From an uncultured Isosphaeraceae bacterium (GTDB taxonomy: Bacteria; Planctomycetota; Planctomycetia; Isosphaerales; Isosphaeraceae), in contig CAMFLR010000009.1 of the NCBI GenBank assembly GCA_945957605.1, positions 62,001 to 126,000 on the forward strand: a DNA stretch of 64,000 bases. Reading direction: 5' to 3'. The notes under the pieces were generated by a model, which was not told the origin of the DNA, made no database searches, and worked only from the letters and a program-made list of their open reading frames with translations. Positions 16,637-31,600 of this stretch are shown one piece after another (the stretch's first letter is position 1; every line of letters starts with the position of its first letter). The translations under genes and the position numbers were made by a program.

Positions 16637-19600
16637 TTATGGGAGCCGTTTGCCGAGACGCGCCTTGGCGAGAGCGTAATCCGTGGCGTCGTAAACGTTG
16701 TTGCCGTCTAGGTCGCCCCACACAACGTGAGTGCCGTCGGCGGGGAAGTAGCCGGTCATCTGGTTGCGAACGTCGGTGAGGTCAGCGCTGGTGACGAGGC
16801 CGTCGCCATCGAAATCGCCGGGCAGAACGGCGAAGTTGAACGATGACGATCCAGCAATAGTAATCGATTGGTCGGCCGCAGCGGCGATTGTGTTGTCGAG
16901 ATTCAACATCAGCCGATCGATTCCAATCGCCGTGGGAAGCGTCCAGCTTTCCTGGTGCTTCACAGAGTCGTAAGTCGCCCCATTGAAGGCGTAAGTACCC
17001 CCGCCGCTGGCCAGCGTGCTCTTCAGCGTCGCCGCGCTGCTCTTCACAACCACATCGTCGCTGAAGATCACGTCGATGGCGGTGATATTCACGAATGGCA
17101 AGTCGCGATTCAGCCCCATCAGCGAGATCGTCCGACCGCCCCATTGTGCCAGCACATCAACGATCTTCGGCCGAACTGTCAGAACGCCCGACACGGTGAC
17201 AAAGTCGTAATTTGCCGCAGAAAGTCCGCTCGCATCGACCGTAATTCCATACTTGCCCGCCGCGTTGGGAGCATTCGCATTGGTCGACAGCACGGCCGTG
17301 CCGGTAACGACCGAGGAATTCTGCGAAAGCACGAATCCGCTGAGGCTATAGGTGAGAGTCGGGATTGCATCGCCGTGATTGATCGCCTGGTTCGCGGCGG
17401 TGACGTAGATGTGAGCCTTGTTGATTTGCTGATTGGTCGTGCCCGTGCCGACGGAGTAAGTCGCGTCGCCGCTGTATTGTGCGGTAATGACATGAATGCC
17501 GGCCCCAAGCGTGTTGATTTGAGCGCTGGTTGCCGAGCCATTCACGAGCGGCACGGCCAGGCCGAACGGCACGCCATCGGCCAGGAACTGCACCGAACCG
17601 GTGGCGACCGGCGAGCCGGGGTCGCCGCTTACCGTCGCGGTGAAATTCACGAGTTGGCCGTAAATCGACGGGCTGCTATTCGCGACGACGTTCACCTGCG
17701 AGGTGAGGTTTTGCATGTAGAGTCGCGAAACTGTCGCCGAAAGCTGGCCCTGGTCGAAGACCGTGACGGTAACCGTATGATTACTCGTGTCGTTGTAAAT
17801 ATGGCTGAGCGCCAGGCTGCCGGGCGTGGTCTGCGTGGGCTCGACGAGAACGGGGCTGGAGTGTCCCGTACTGTCTACAACGCGTGACAGTGCGTCAACG
17901 GTCGAAATGGTGCCGTCGCCCCAATCAACCACGGCCGAGTGCGTGTCGAGGAATCCAGGGTCGTTGAACGACTCACTGAGCGAGAAGACCTGACCCTTCA
18001 CGATGAGGCCCGGCGGCAGGGCGGCGAGTGTCGGTGCGAGGTTGGTGATATTCGCGGTGATCGGCAGCGTTTGCGACGCCCCCGCCGCGTTCATGATCGT
18101 CACCGAGACGTTGTAATTGCCGAAGGCACCGTAGGTGTGCGTGCCGTCGATGGTGCCGGTGGTTTTGCCGGCGGGGCTGCTGGAATCGAGCGTCAAAATG
18201 CCGGTCGAGATCGTGCCGTCGCCCCAGTTGATCGACGCAGCAAAGCTGGTGGAAATGCCGTCGTAGCTGAACTCGACGTTGGAAAGCGCGACTGGCGAGC
18301 CTTCGACGCCGCTGATCGTTTGCGTTCCCTGAAGCGCGGGGGCGGGATCGGTCACCGTCAGCGAATCGACACCTTCGGCTGTGCCGTCGGTAACGTGAAC
18401 CGTAACAACGTGGTTGCCCTTGCTTGAATAAGTATGTGTGCCCGTAACGGTTCCCGTCGTCAGAACGCCCGGACCGCCCGGCGTGGTTGAGACGACGCCG
18501 ACCGTGCTCGTGTTGTCGCCCCAGTCGATCGTCGCGGTGTATGTTTCGCCGACTGAATTCACGAGGAAGCCAGGGTCGCTGAACGTCGCGTTAATCGCGA
18601 CAGGCACTCCCGTTCCAACCGACTGATCGTCGCCTGCGTCCACCGTCGGGGCGACGTTGTTCACCGTCACCTTCATCGTGCTCGTCGCCGATCCGCCTGG
18701 CAGACCGTCGCTCACGATGAGGGTGACTGTATAGACGCCGTTATTGCCATATGCATGCGTCGCGGCGATGCCGCCCGAATCGGTGGGAAGGCCGGGCTCG
18801 CCAATCGCACCGGCGGGAACGGTTTCTAACGAGGTTCCGTCACCCCAATCGATCGTTGCGGTGTGGACAATCGGCGCCGAGCTATCGGTGAAGGTCGCCC
18901 CGCTGAGATTGATCGACCCGCCTTCGTTGATCGTTTGATCGGGGCCAGCGCTCACGTTGACAGCCGGCGAAGCAACTGTCACGTGGAAGAAGGACGAGCC
19001 AGAATTACCGTAGGCATCCTGCACCGTCACAATCACCTTATAGGTCGAGCCCGGCGTGAAGACGTGCGTGGCGGCGATGGTACCGGTGGTTGGCACCTGG
19101 TAGCCGCCGGGAGTGATTGTGAGCTGGGCCGGTGTGGAAGAACCGTCGCCCCAGTCGACCGATGCGCTGAAGGTTTCGGTGTGACCGGGGGTGGTGTAGC
19201 CCGGCCAGTTGAAGTTTGCGGGTCCCAGATTCACGACGGTGCCGGCAAGAACATTCTGGTCGGAGCCCACATTGACCGTGGGTGCGACGTCGGAGACGAC
19301 GAGGGCCGTCGTGTAATCGGTGAATCCGCTGGCCTTGTCCGTGATCCGGCCGTGAATCGTGTACGTTCCCGGGTGCGCTGTGATGTTCGAGGGAATCGTG
19401 GCACTCGTCGACGTGCTGTTCGTCACCTCGAAGATGCCGTCGTTGTCGAAGTCGTAGCTGTAAGTAAATCCAGCACGCACCTCGGCGGCGGAAAGATCGG
19501 TCGAGTTCGCGAACGATACCGTGCTCGTATTACCCACGTTGACGTTGAGCGCTGAGAGATCGGCGGTCGGTGGGGTATCGAGGATCTGCAGCGTCTTCGT

Positions 19601-22600
19601 TTGGGAGGTCTCGCTGCCGCCTGCGTAGGTCACCTTCACAGCAACGTTTGTCAACGTTTGTGGTTGATCATTGATCAGGCCAGCGCTTGTGAGCACCGCC
19701 TGGAGCTGTGCCCACGTCAGCGTCGCCGTGCTCGTCACGACGCCATTCACCGCCGCTGGGACGTTGCCGAAAGCATCGGAGAAGACCGTGTCGCCGTTGA
19801 TATCCCACGCGAAGCCAGTCGGGTTGCCGCTCGACTTGGCTGTCAGCGTCAGCGAATCGCCGACGTGAATAACGTACGGCCCACCCGGATCGATGGTCTG
19901 CTGGTCGAGCCGAATGTTAACGGAACCCGAAACGTCGGTAGCTTCAACTGTGGTCGAGTGCGAGTCAAACAGGGCCACATTCAAGCTGCCGGTCACCGGC
20001 TTCGTGTAGACGTGTGTGGCGCCTGTTGCGTCGGAGGGGAGGGTATCGGTCGTGCCATCACCCCAGTTCACAACCCAGCCGGTCAGCGTTTCGCCGCCCG
20101 TCTGATGCGGTGTGAAGCCAATTGTGAACGGCTGGCCGACGATTCCAGTGACAGGGTCTGTCAGAGTAATCGTCGGAGCAACGTAGTTGATCGTCAGGTT
20201 GCCGTAGGCGTAGATCGTGTTGTTGCTGCTGATCACTTCCATCGAGATCGGATAGCTGCCGGCCGTGCTCATCCCGAGATCGACAAGCTGAGCCCACGTC
20301 AGCGTTGGATTCTTGCCGGAGGCGTCGCCATAGGTGCCGTCGCCGTTGAGATCCCAGAGAATGGTCTGAATGGGCGAGTTTGAAGCCGCTGTGGCCGTGG
20401 CAAGGTTGAGGCTGAGCCCCTGCCCTTCGTTGATCGTGTAGTTGCCAGTGCTGGCCGTCGCAGCCGTGAAGCCGGGAATCCCTTCGTAGCTCAGGTAATT
20501 CAGCTTGCCGAAGTTGCCCTGAACCTGGACAGATCCGTTCGGAATCGGCGGAACGGCAGGGTTCGTCGCCAGGCCGCCGGCGTCGAAGTTCAGCGTGTCG
20601 AAGTAGGTGTCGGGGGTGTTGCCGGATCCACCGTCGGCAAAGAAGCTGCTATTCGGCGAGCTCGAGATGTTCTGCCCGCTCACTTGAAGGGTATCGTTGC
20701 CGTTCCCCTCGTTGATGTTGACGTTATCGCCCGCGTTTGTGTTTAGCACGCTCACGCTGTCGTTACCGTCGCCCGTGTTGACGGAGAGAGTCTGCGGCGC
20801 CAGCGTTGTGTATGCTCCCACCTCTGCCAGACCAAGCAGGCCGTTACCGGCGTCGTTATAACCATTGAACTCGATCAGAATCGCATCGCCGTAAGCGCCC
20901 AGTCCGTTGTTGATGGGAACGTTGAAGTTGTAACTTGGCTGGACCTCGAATCCGGGCGCGAAGCTCTGTGCAAACGTGATCTGTCCCTTGTCGTAAACGA
21001 CGACAATGAAGTTCGAATTGAACAGAGCCGGCAGAGCAAAATTGATCGTGATATTGCCAAGGTAGTATTCCGACCCGAGCTCATCGACCCAGGAAGCGTA
21101 ATAGTCTGAGTTGGTCAGCGAAACGGTGTTGGGATTTCCGTCGATTGCGTTGGACGCAACATACGGGTCGATCGTACTCGACTGCGATGCCACCGCATTC
21201 GGATTGCCCGCAACGTTTTGCGAGCCGAACGTCTTCGGATTCGAGTGCACCGAGACGCTATCAACACCGCTGCCAGTCTGAACCGACGTCGTGTTCGCCC
21301 AATCGGCGAGGTTCACCGTGTTGTTGCCGTCTCCCGCATTGACGTTCACCACCGGAGCAGTCGCGCGGACTGGCTCGGTAATCGTATCGTCGTGCGAGCC
21401 CGTCGTCAGATTGAGCGTGTGCATCGACGAGTATTGAATCGTCAGCACGTGACCTGCGCTCGTCGATGGCGGCAATTCGCGGAACGAGGCGAGTCCGCCC
21501 TGCGTGAGGCCCGAGCCGGTTTGCGAGGCGACGTAGATCATCCGCGAGAGATACGTGATGTTCGTCGACGTGCTCGACAGCGAGATCGGAATCGCAATGC
21601 CCGCAGCCGCGTCGGTTTGAGTCGCGGCGAGCTGGATTCCGAACGCGTTTGAAGTGGTGATCACATAATAGGTCGTATTGGGCGTCAGGCCAACGATCGC
21701 GTGGTCGCCAGCGCTCGTTGGACCGACGTATGTGAACACATCGCCCGTCTGGAACTGTCCGGCCGCGCCCGATCCAAATGTGAGGGTGTTCGCCGCGACG
21801 GACACATGGCCCACCGTCGGGCCGGCGGCCACAACCGCGTCGGGCGAGCCCAAGCCGGCGTCGGCCGCGTCGAACTGTTCGAGCGACAGATTGCCGCTAA
21901 GGTCGAGCTGGAAGACGGCGATCGAGTTATCGCTGCCGCCGCTCACAACGTAAATGTACTGGTTGTCGGGCGACGTCGAGATGCTTGTCGGATTGGCCAG
22001 GCCGCGAGTCCCCGATGCGTCGCCCTGTTTCAGCGTTTGCGTCGCGGTGAGTGGCAACGCTGCGCCTGGGTTGACCGAGAACGCCGCAAGAGTTTGGCCC
22101 GTCGCCGAAATCGCGTAAACGTGCAGGCCGTCGGGGCTGACTGCAACTCCGCTGACGCCGAGCAAACCATCGTTCACGTTGGTGGTGTGGGCGAGCGTTT
22201 GCACCACGTTCAATGTCGTGGCGTCGAGTACGAGCAGGTCGTTGTCGCTGGAGCTGACAGTGTAGACGTACCGGCCATCGGGGCTGGTCGCGAGGCCGGA
22301 GAAGTTGCCGAATGTTGAGCTCGATTTCTGCTTGTTTACAGAAATCGTCGAGCCGTTGCCCGTGTACTTGGCGATGCCGTCGTTTCCTGCCGCATAAATG
22401 GTGGAACCGTCGGTACCCACTGCGAGCGAATTGTAGTAGTTGTTCGTGCCACCCACCGCGACCGAGCGAACATAGGTCAGCGTGCGCGTTGTTGGGTTGA
22501 ACTGGAACGTGGCGAGTGTGTCGCTGTTCGAGGCGCCAATCGAAACGTATTCAGTGCCCGTCGCCGAGTCATACGTGTCGACAATGGCGTCGGCGCCGAG

Positions 22601-25600
22601 AATCGCCGGGATACCGGAAACGCCCGACTGGAATGTCTGCCGCTGCGTGAGATCGACTGCGTTGGCCGAGATAACGATGCCGGTCGACGCGTTCACGCTG
22701 AAGACCGTGCCGCCATCGCGACTGACCGCCGTTGCCTGTAGACTCGGAATCACTGCACCGGCCGACTGTGCCTGCTTTTGCAGGCCGAGCGTGAAGGAAG
22801 CATTTTCGCCAAGCGACCGGTTCGTTGCCGAAGCAAACGCGACATTGCCGAGGGCGACACTCACGTTGACGTTGCTGCTGCTGTTGCTGGGAATCAGGGT
22901 CATCCAGACCGAATGCGCTGGTAGTCCGCCGACGTTAGAGAGTGTGAAGGTACCGAAGAGTGACGAAGCCTGTACTCCGCCGAGCTTGAGCTGTGTCATC
23001 GAGCCAGGCGTACCTGCGGATTCGGCAAGTCTGGGAGTGGGCAGGGTCGTATTTGTCAGATTGACGATCAAAAGCGCATCGTAACCTGTATACGATGCAA
23101 GCCCCTGCGCGATGGGCTCGCGGACGACAGCAAGCACGTCAGTGGGAGCGGCGTTGGCGATTGCGGCGTAGACCGAGTCTGACGTAAAGGCCGACGTGCC
23201 GCCCGTCACCAGACCGTAGGGATAGGCGCCGCCCGCGAGGTTCGCGATATATGGAGTCGAAGGACCGCCGATGTACGGGTTCGGTCCAACGGAGCCCGTA
23301 TTCAGGGTGGTCAGAACGCCGCCGTTGTTGCTATACGTTCCGACGCTCGCCGTGTTCGAACCGAGCACCAGGCGTCCTGCACCGCCAGTGTTGCCGCCGC
23401 TGCCGCCGTTGAGGTTAATGACACTCCCGCTCAGGTTGACCGTCGTGCCCACGAGTTTGATCGTGCCGCCGGCACCACCGCCGCCTGCGCCGCCTGCTCC
23501 GCCCGTCGCACCCGTTCCGCCGACACCGCTTGGTCCGGAACTACCTCCGTTACCACCGATGATTCCCGCGCCCTTGAGCACGGAGGAGCTGGAACCGCCG
23601 CCACCGGCCTGTCCCGCCAATCCTGCCTGCACGACCTGGGCATTTCCACCCAGCGCGTTGAAGACGGTTTTGGTATCAACGAACACACTGCCCAGGGCAA
23701 CGATCTCATACGCTCCACCGCCCGCTCCACCGGCACTGCCACGACCACCCTGGCCACCCGCGCCACCACTGCCGCCATTCACATTACCAGCACCAGCAAC
23801 ACCCTGGAGGTATTGCGACGAGATAAATGTGGCACCGCCCCAGCCGCCACCACCACCGCCACCGCCCGCACCACCACCGCCCGATCCGCTGCCGCCACCA
23901 CCACCGCCACCTCCCTGAGCTCCCGAGCCGCCGCCGGAGATATCGGAGTCATTTCCGTCGCCACGGTTCTGGCCGGCCTGGCCCGAGCCGCCGGCGTACG
24001 TTGTGCCGTGCGGGACCGTTGTCAGACCATCCGTACCGTTGCCGCCAGTTCCTCCCGGATGGCCATCACCGGCGGTGCCGTAATAGACGCCCGCACCACC
24101 GCCGCCACCAGCCCCGGCGCTGCCTCCCGAAATAATCTCCTGCGCGCCGTTGCCGGCCGTTCCGCCGATCGCGATCACATTGTTATTGAGACCCGTACTG
24201 CCATTCGCACCTGCAACACCATTGCTGCCGCTATGGCCCGCGCCGCCGATCGTGCCGTTTGTGCCCGCGCCGCCGTTGCCGCCGGAAGCAACCCAGCTTC
24301 CCGCCGATCCGCCAGTACCCCCCGCGCCCCCCGTTCCACCAGCAGCCGTCGCACCCCCCGCGCCACCCTGACCGGTAAGCTGGCCGACAATGCTAACACC
24401 GCCCCCGCCCTGTCCCGCAGGGACTGAGAACGTAACGCTGGCTCCCAGCTTGACGTTATTCAGCACCTGCACCGAAAGGGCGTGATTGCCCGTGATCTGG
24501 ACATTCGTGCTATCGGGGATGTTGAGATCGCCGTCGAAGTAGTAGGTCGTGATCGCTGAGCCAACACTCGAAAGCCACTTCGTTCCGTTGAAGCTCGTCG
24601 TCGGGATGGGGTTGTTGTTCTTGTCGAGAATCCGCCCGGTATCGGTATCGAACGTGATCGTTCCAGAGTAAGTGCTATTCGTCGCCGCGACAGTTCCCGG
24701 GTCGGTTTCGGTTACCGCCGTATACTGCGCAGTGGCGACGATGTTGGTTGTGAAAACTGTTCCCGAAATCACCTTCCACGAGACGTTCGACAGGGCCGAG
24801 AAGGTTGACGGGAGGATGAAGTTCTGGAAACCGATCGTGCTGTTGACGTGGAATGGCTGACTGACCAGCGTTTGTGCGCCAGTTCTGTCGGTATTCGCCG
24901 TGGTTCCCGTGAACACGACCTCTCCATTACCGCTGAGCGACACGCTATAGAGACCGAACAGCGTGTTGGGTGTGGACGAGGCCAGGTTCAATTTCGTCGT
25001 TGTGGAAGAGAAGCCCACCGAGTTCGTGAAATTCGAGTTCAGCACCAACGTTCCCGCGTCGGGCGAAATGGTGAACCCGTTTTCGGTGTAACTCGACGAG
25101 CCGTTGTTCAGGCTTCCGAAGTGAATGATGCGGCTCAGGTCGCTGAAATTGTTGTACGTCTCAAAATTCGTCGATGAGATTGCGTCCTTGCCGGCGACGA
25201 GAATCACCTTATCGGCGTTGATAGTGGCGTTCACCGCGGTAGCAACCGAGACCACGTTCAACGTATTGGAGTCGCTCGTTCCGCCGAGGATCTTCACGGA
25301 CGATGCGCCATCGGTTGAGAGCAGATCCTGTGTCGCAAAATTCTCCGTGCCGGAAATTTCGCCATTGGCGACGGTCCAGCTCACAGCCGCGGTGTTGGTC
25401 GAGTTGTCGACGATCAAGTTGGTGATCTTCGACAGCTTGAGTGCCGGGAGTGTGGCGAGCTTGGGGTTGGTCGGCGAGTCGGGGACGTTGACCTGTACCG
25501 TTGTCTGGCCCGTCGCGCCGAAGATCGTGCCGCCATCGGGACCAATCTGGTCGATGGTGATGGTGTCATCGCCGGCGGTCGTATAGACGTTGATCACGCC

Positions 25601-28600
25601 GCTGCCGGAATAGTTCATCAGCAGGCTGTCGGTATTTTGGCCGAGACGCAGGTCGACCTCGGTGATTCCCTGGAACGACGACTGCATGATCGGCCCGAAG
25701 TTTGTCAGGCTGATGTACCCGCCGACCTGAGTAAGCTGGGCGTTACTGATCGGCGTGGTTTGCGTCTGGGCATCGAAGATGAGCAGGTCGTTGACGCCAT
25801 CACCGTTGAAAACAAGAGGCGCGCTCGAGGCAAAGACGGTGATCGTTTCTCGATTGACCGCATTGCCGGCGAGAATACCGGTATTGATGGTAACGGGAGA
25901 CGACGAGCTAAACGTGTTTTGAATCTGGAACTGACCGCCACCGCTTCCAAGATCCACGGTCAGCGAGCCAAGCGCGCCGAAGTTGACGCTCGTGGCACGG
26001 TCGGACAGGCCGCTGAGGCTTGTCGCGGTGAGGAAAGCGTCGCGCGTCGTACTGTCGTTCGTGTCGAGAATCGAGAGGGCGATGGTCGAGCCGTTGACGG
26101 TGATATCAGAATTGAAGCTCGCCAGCGAATAAGGCGCGGTGATCGGAATCCCCGTATGAGCTGCGAAAATCACCGGAACGGCTGTGGTGATATCGCCGCC
26201 CAGCCCGACATTCGTCCCGCCGCCGTTGCCGTTGATTGCGGTCGGAACGAGCGTCGAATACACCGAGATGTTCGTCGGTGTGTTCGCCGCGTTGAGAGTG
26301 AGGTTCGTGGCCCCGACGTATCGCAGAATCAGCCCCGTACCGACGACGTCGCCGCCATCAAGGATGTTGGTCTCATTGGCGACCACGAAATCGTTCCGAA
26401 CGCCGATCGCGCCGTTGACCGTGACCGCGTTCGTGCCCGTTCCACTGAAGTAAACGAGCGGCGTATTCTGCACGATCGAGCCAGCGCTCGTTTTTGCGTT
26501 GACGGTCAGAGTGTTGTTACCGTTGCCCGCGTTGATCTGTGTCTGAACCGCAGCCGACGTTCCGTTGACGACGAACGAATCGTCGCCAATCGCTGCATTC
26601 GGCTTCGCGTTGATGTACAGATTTTCGAGTGCATTCGTGTAGTTGATGTTCGCGATGCCAGAAGGCGTTTGAGCCTTCACACTTCCCGTGAAGAGGGTCC
26701 AGGCCACGTGACCGGTCACGCCGTCGATATACAGCGAATCACCCGCGCCGCTGCCGGTATCAACAATAAGCGTCGACTGGTACGACAGTTGGTGAATGTA
26801 AACCGTGTCGCTAAGGGGACCGGTCGTGATCTGCGTTGTGGGCGAATTGAGCGCGCCGGAGATGTCAATGGTCGCGCCAGCCGTGGCAGCCCCCGCGAGA
26901 TCTCCCTGAATCGCGATCGAGCCTGAGGAACTCGTGGCAACGGTGCTGCCCGCGCTGAGCGTGACATTCTGCGCCGCGGCGAGCGTAACCTTGCCGCTTG
27001 CCCCCGTGCTACTCACGCTTACGTTGGGCAGAAGCGTAAGATTCTCATTATCGGACGGAAGGAGCGTAGCCGAGAGGGTGACCGAACCCGTAGACGTCAC
27101 CTTCTCCGCGATCAGCATTGTCCCCGCACTGACGACGTTCACAATGCCGCCAGCCCTGATCCCGTCCATCGAGGAAATGCCACCGATGGTGAGCGCGGCC
27201 AAGTTTGTAAGGCTGATCCCACCAGCGGCGCTATAAGCTTCGAGATTGGCGATGTTGGTCGTCAGAGGCGTGCCCGCCATGCCGACCGCACGCTGCGCGG
27301 TGAGCACAGCTCCGAGTGCATTGAGGACTGAAACACCAGCCGCGCCACCGTCGAGAATCTGCCCGTTCGAGCCGATGTAGGCAACGCCGCCCGAACTCGT
27401 CACGCCACCCAGCGTCAAATCGCCCGACGTTCCCATCAGGTGAATATCACCCGTCGTGTTGGCATAAAGCGCCCCCGCTGTGCCTTGCGAGACGATCACC
27501 GTTAGCGGATAGGAAGCGGTGCCAATCGTGGTCCCTGGCGTAGCGGCCGTGTTGAGCGTGACATTGCGGCCGGCGACATTCGTCGAAAAACCGTTCGTGG
27601 CGTCGATCAATGCGCCGCCTGCATTTAGCGTGACATCGCCCCGGCGCGAGTTGATCTTGCCGATGCTCAGATCGCCCGCGCCCGAGAAGGTGAGCGACAC
27701 GGCTGTCGAAGTTCCGGCATCGGCGTTGAGGATGACCGTCGACGGTTCGTTCGTGAAGCTGTAGGCGGTTGCTTGCGGAATCGTCGTGTTTCCGCTGACG
27801 ACCGAACCATCCTCGAATCTTAGATTGGTCGAGCTGCCCAGAATCGTGCCGGTGGCCAGGAACGGGCTGGCCGTCATGTTCAGGCCCGTCACGTCGAGTG
27901 CCACGAGCCCTGCGGCCGTCGCGTTCAACGTCGGTGCGAGAACGTTGGATTGCACGAGCTCGATGCCGATCGGAAGCGTGGACGTCCCAATCGCACCCTT
28001 CGTCGACGTGAGCGTGAGCTGGCCGGTCTTGATGAGCTGACCATTGCCCATCGACCGAATATTCGCCGCGGTCGACGACGCGTTGCCATCGGTGTTCACA
28101 ACGCTGGTGATACCAAGCGGGTTGTCGATCGTCCCCGCCAGATAAATGTTCGAGTGCGACGTATTCGTAATCGTCACACGTGTAAGACCAACTGCGCCAA
28201 GGTCGGTCGTGTAGTGGAAACCGGTGGAAAGAGTCGGATCGACGACGACCGAAACCTTGGCGTTGGGATTCGTAACGCTGATGTCATGAATCAAAAAGTC
28301 GTTGGGCGAATCGTTTGTAAGAATGACCGCGCCAAAGCCGGTGCCGAAGTGGAAGATCGCCGTGCCGGTGATGAGCTTCGAACCATCGACACCAGTCGAA
28401 AACGTCGCGGTGCCGCTTGTCTTGGCGCTGATCGGATCGACTGAGATCTCGTTCGACAACGTCTGGTATGTCACGCCGCCCGATTGCTCGATCACCTGGC
28501 CCTGAGGTCCGATGTGCAGCCGAGGACCTGCCCCCAGAATCGTGACGACCGAGTTGAACTGGATGTCATTCGTGGGATGGAAGACCGAAACTGGAGTGGC

Positions 28601-31600
28601 GCTTCCGGTATCGCCCGCTGCGCCAGTGCGCTCGTCGTTTGTCACAAGAACGGCAGCGGGCGAGCTGGTCGACACGACGAGATTTCCCGCCGTGATGCTC
28701 GAGTCGGGCGGTGGGACGTAATTCCCCGGCGTAACGGTTCCACCCTTGGTGATGATCTCTGCGCCGAAGGTCACCGTGTGATTGGCGGTGCTATTGGTCT
28801 TGCCGGCAAGTGCAATGGAGTTGGCGTTGGAATGCGAGGTTGAAACCACGGGACCGGAGTTCGCCGTGAGGTTTACCTGATCGGTGCCGGTAATCTGCGT
28901 GTTCTCATCGATGACGACCTTCGAGGTAAACGTGGTCGTTACGGTCGTCGTCGATTCGTTGTTAACACCCACAGCGCCAGCGGTCGACGTGGGATCGGCG
29001 ATCGCCGAGCGTTTCGTGAGACCCTTCGAATCAACCGTCACCGTTCGCGCGGTGAGAATCGCTCCGTTGTTGATGTCGGATTCCGTGGGAGAGTTCGCCG
29101 TCAAGTTCGAGTCGGCCGAGCTGATGGCTCCTACACCGCCGCCGTTCGCGGTCGCGTGCGAATTGATGTCGGTCGTGTTGATCGAGTCGACGAGAATCGT
29201 GCCCAACGATGCCGTGAGTGCTGAGTTCCCCCCGACAACCGCGGTGGCGGCGTCATTCAGAACTGCGGTCGTGGTCGAGTCGGCGTGCTTCACGAATCCG
29301 CCGCCTTCGGCGTCCGTGGTCGCCTTCACGTTGACGTCGTTCGTGCTGGCCTGAAGGGTGATGTTCCCCAAGGTCGAAGTGAGATTAACCGCTGCGCCCA
29401 GCTTCGCGGAGCTGGGGGCGGAAATCGTCAGCGTGGCTGTTGGATCGCCGTCGGCGTAGATGAGCGCACCGTCGTTATTGGTCGCCGACGCCTGAGCGCT
29501 CGTGGTGCTGCTGGCCGAAGAAATGAGGGCGTTGTTCAACGCGGTGATCGTCGTTGCAACGGGTGTGGCCGAGCCTGAAACGTCGCCGACGGTGACCTCG
29601 GTCGTTTCGTTGGTGTTGGAATTTGCAGTCGATGCGCCGCCGCCGGCAATGACGCTTCCAGTGACCGAGCCGCAATCCGAGTTCGTCGATTCACTCGAAG
29701 TTGCCGTAATGTTCAAGTTTGCGCCCGAAGTGAGCGACGCCCCCGCTCCCACGCTGACGCCGGTATCACCATTGATATTCGTGTTGGTGTTGGCGATGCC
29801 GATCGCGACAAAACTGCCAGAGACAGCCCGGAACTTGGCGCTCGCCGATCGCGTTGCGTTTGCCGTGACATTCAAATCGCCACCGGTCGTGGTGACGGAC
29901 ACATCCGAACCAACCGTGGTGTTCACATTTGGCGAGACGGTCGAAGTCGCATCGCCACCTGCTCCGGCTGCTCCAATGGCCGCGGCGATTGCCGTGGCAA
30001 GAGTATCGGCCGTGAGCGTGTCATTGCCGGATGACGCGAGCGTAAACGAGCGGCCCTGGATCGTCGCGTCGTCGACAGATGCGCTGACCGTGCTCGTGTC
30101 CTGGTTGTTCGAGATCGAAGCCGCCACCGACGCACCAACCGGTCCAATCACAAGAGCACCGGCACCGACCTTGGAGTCGAGGCTGCTCACCTGCGTCGCG
30201 GTGACCGAGATATCCCCGAGTGCAGTGATGCTTCCCTTCGACGTCGCACTCGCTCCCTTGAAGTAAGCGGCCACATCGTTCTTGATTGTATTCGACGAAT
30301 TCGCGCCACCGACAGCGAAGGCAACACCTGGTGCAAGCGTCCCCGCAACACTGGCAGCCAGGCTTTCCGCTTCCGCGCCCGATGTCTGATCGAATGCGGA
30401 AATCGTCACTCCACCAGCCGAAGAAATCGTCGACGATTGTCCATAGGCGTGCACGGTGTCCTGAACATTATTGCTCGCCAGGCCCGCACCAACCGCAAGC
30501 GAAACTGCTCCATCCGGGCTCGCAGCAATGCTCACGGCGCCGGCAGCTCCTTCGGCAATCGGCGTCGCGGTGTCAATTGCTTTGATGAATACGGTACCGC
30601 TGGTCGTCGTTGTGATCGCGGCCGAGTTCTCGTAGGCGAGCACCATGTTCTTCAGCGTGTTCGAGCTGTTGGCACCCGCGCCTGCACCCGCGAGCGCCAC
30701 CGAGCCCGAACCGACCACCGTCAGCGCTCCACCCAGCGAAGCAGCCGTGGTCTGGGTGTTTTCCGTCGCAATAATCGAGACGTTGCCCGAGGTTGACGTC
30801 AGTGCCGAGCTATCGACATACGCTTCCACCTTGTTTTCAACATCGTTCGAAGCCAGCGCGAAACCAACCGCCACTCCCACCGCAACGCCCGCGCTTCCCG
30901 CCACGCCAAGCGTAACGCCCCCGCCGTTGCCGACGATGATCGTGCTATCCGTCGCGCCAATCGAAATTCCGCCGTGGCTCGTCACCTGGCTGCTGTTCGA
31001 GACGAACGAGAAGACCGTATCCTTCACCGTGTTCGTGGTGCTGGAACCCGCGATGCCGACAGCGACGCCCGCATCGGCGCCAATCCCCAGCGCAATCGCG
31101 CCACCTATCGTAAGACCGGTGATCGTGGCCGTCTCATTGCTCGCCAGCGAAACAGGGCCGGATGAATCAACGGTCGATTGAGTGACCCACGTTTCGACCT
31201 TGTTCTCGACGTCGTTGTTCGAATAACCAACGCCCGCCGAAACGCCAACACCCACGCTGCCGCCGCCCCCTGCCGCGATTCCCACACCACCGCCGTTCGC
31301 AGTGATGGACGAGGCATCAGTCGCCGTCACCGAAACGCCGAGCGAGCTGCTATTGGTCGTCAGCGACGAACTATTCTGAACATAAGCTTCGACCGTGTTC
31401 TTGATGGTGTTGCCCGACCCCGCGCCGGCCAGACCGACACCAACTCCCACGCCGCCGGTGCTACCACCCACAGCAATTGCACCGCCGATTGTGAGGGCCT
31501 GAATCGACGACGTTTCGCTGGCCAGCAACGTCGCGCCGCCACCCGTCACCGTGATCTTCGAGTTATCGGAGTAGGCCAGAACCGTGTTCTCGATGTCGTT

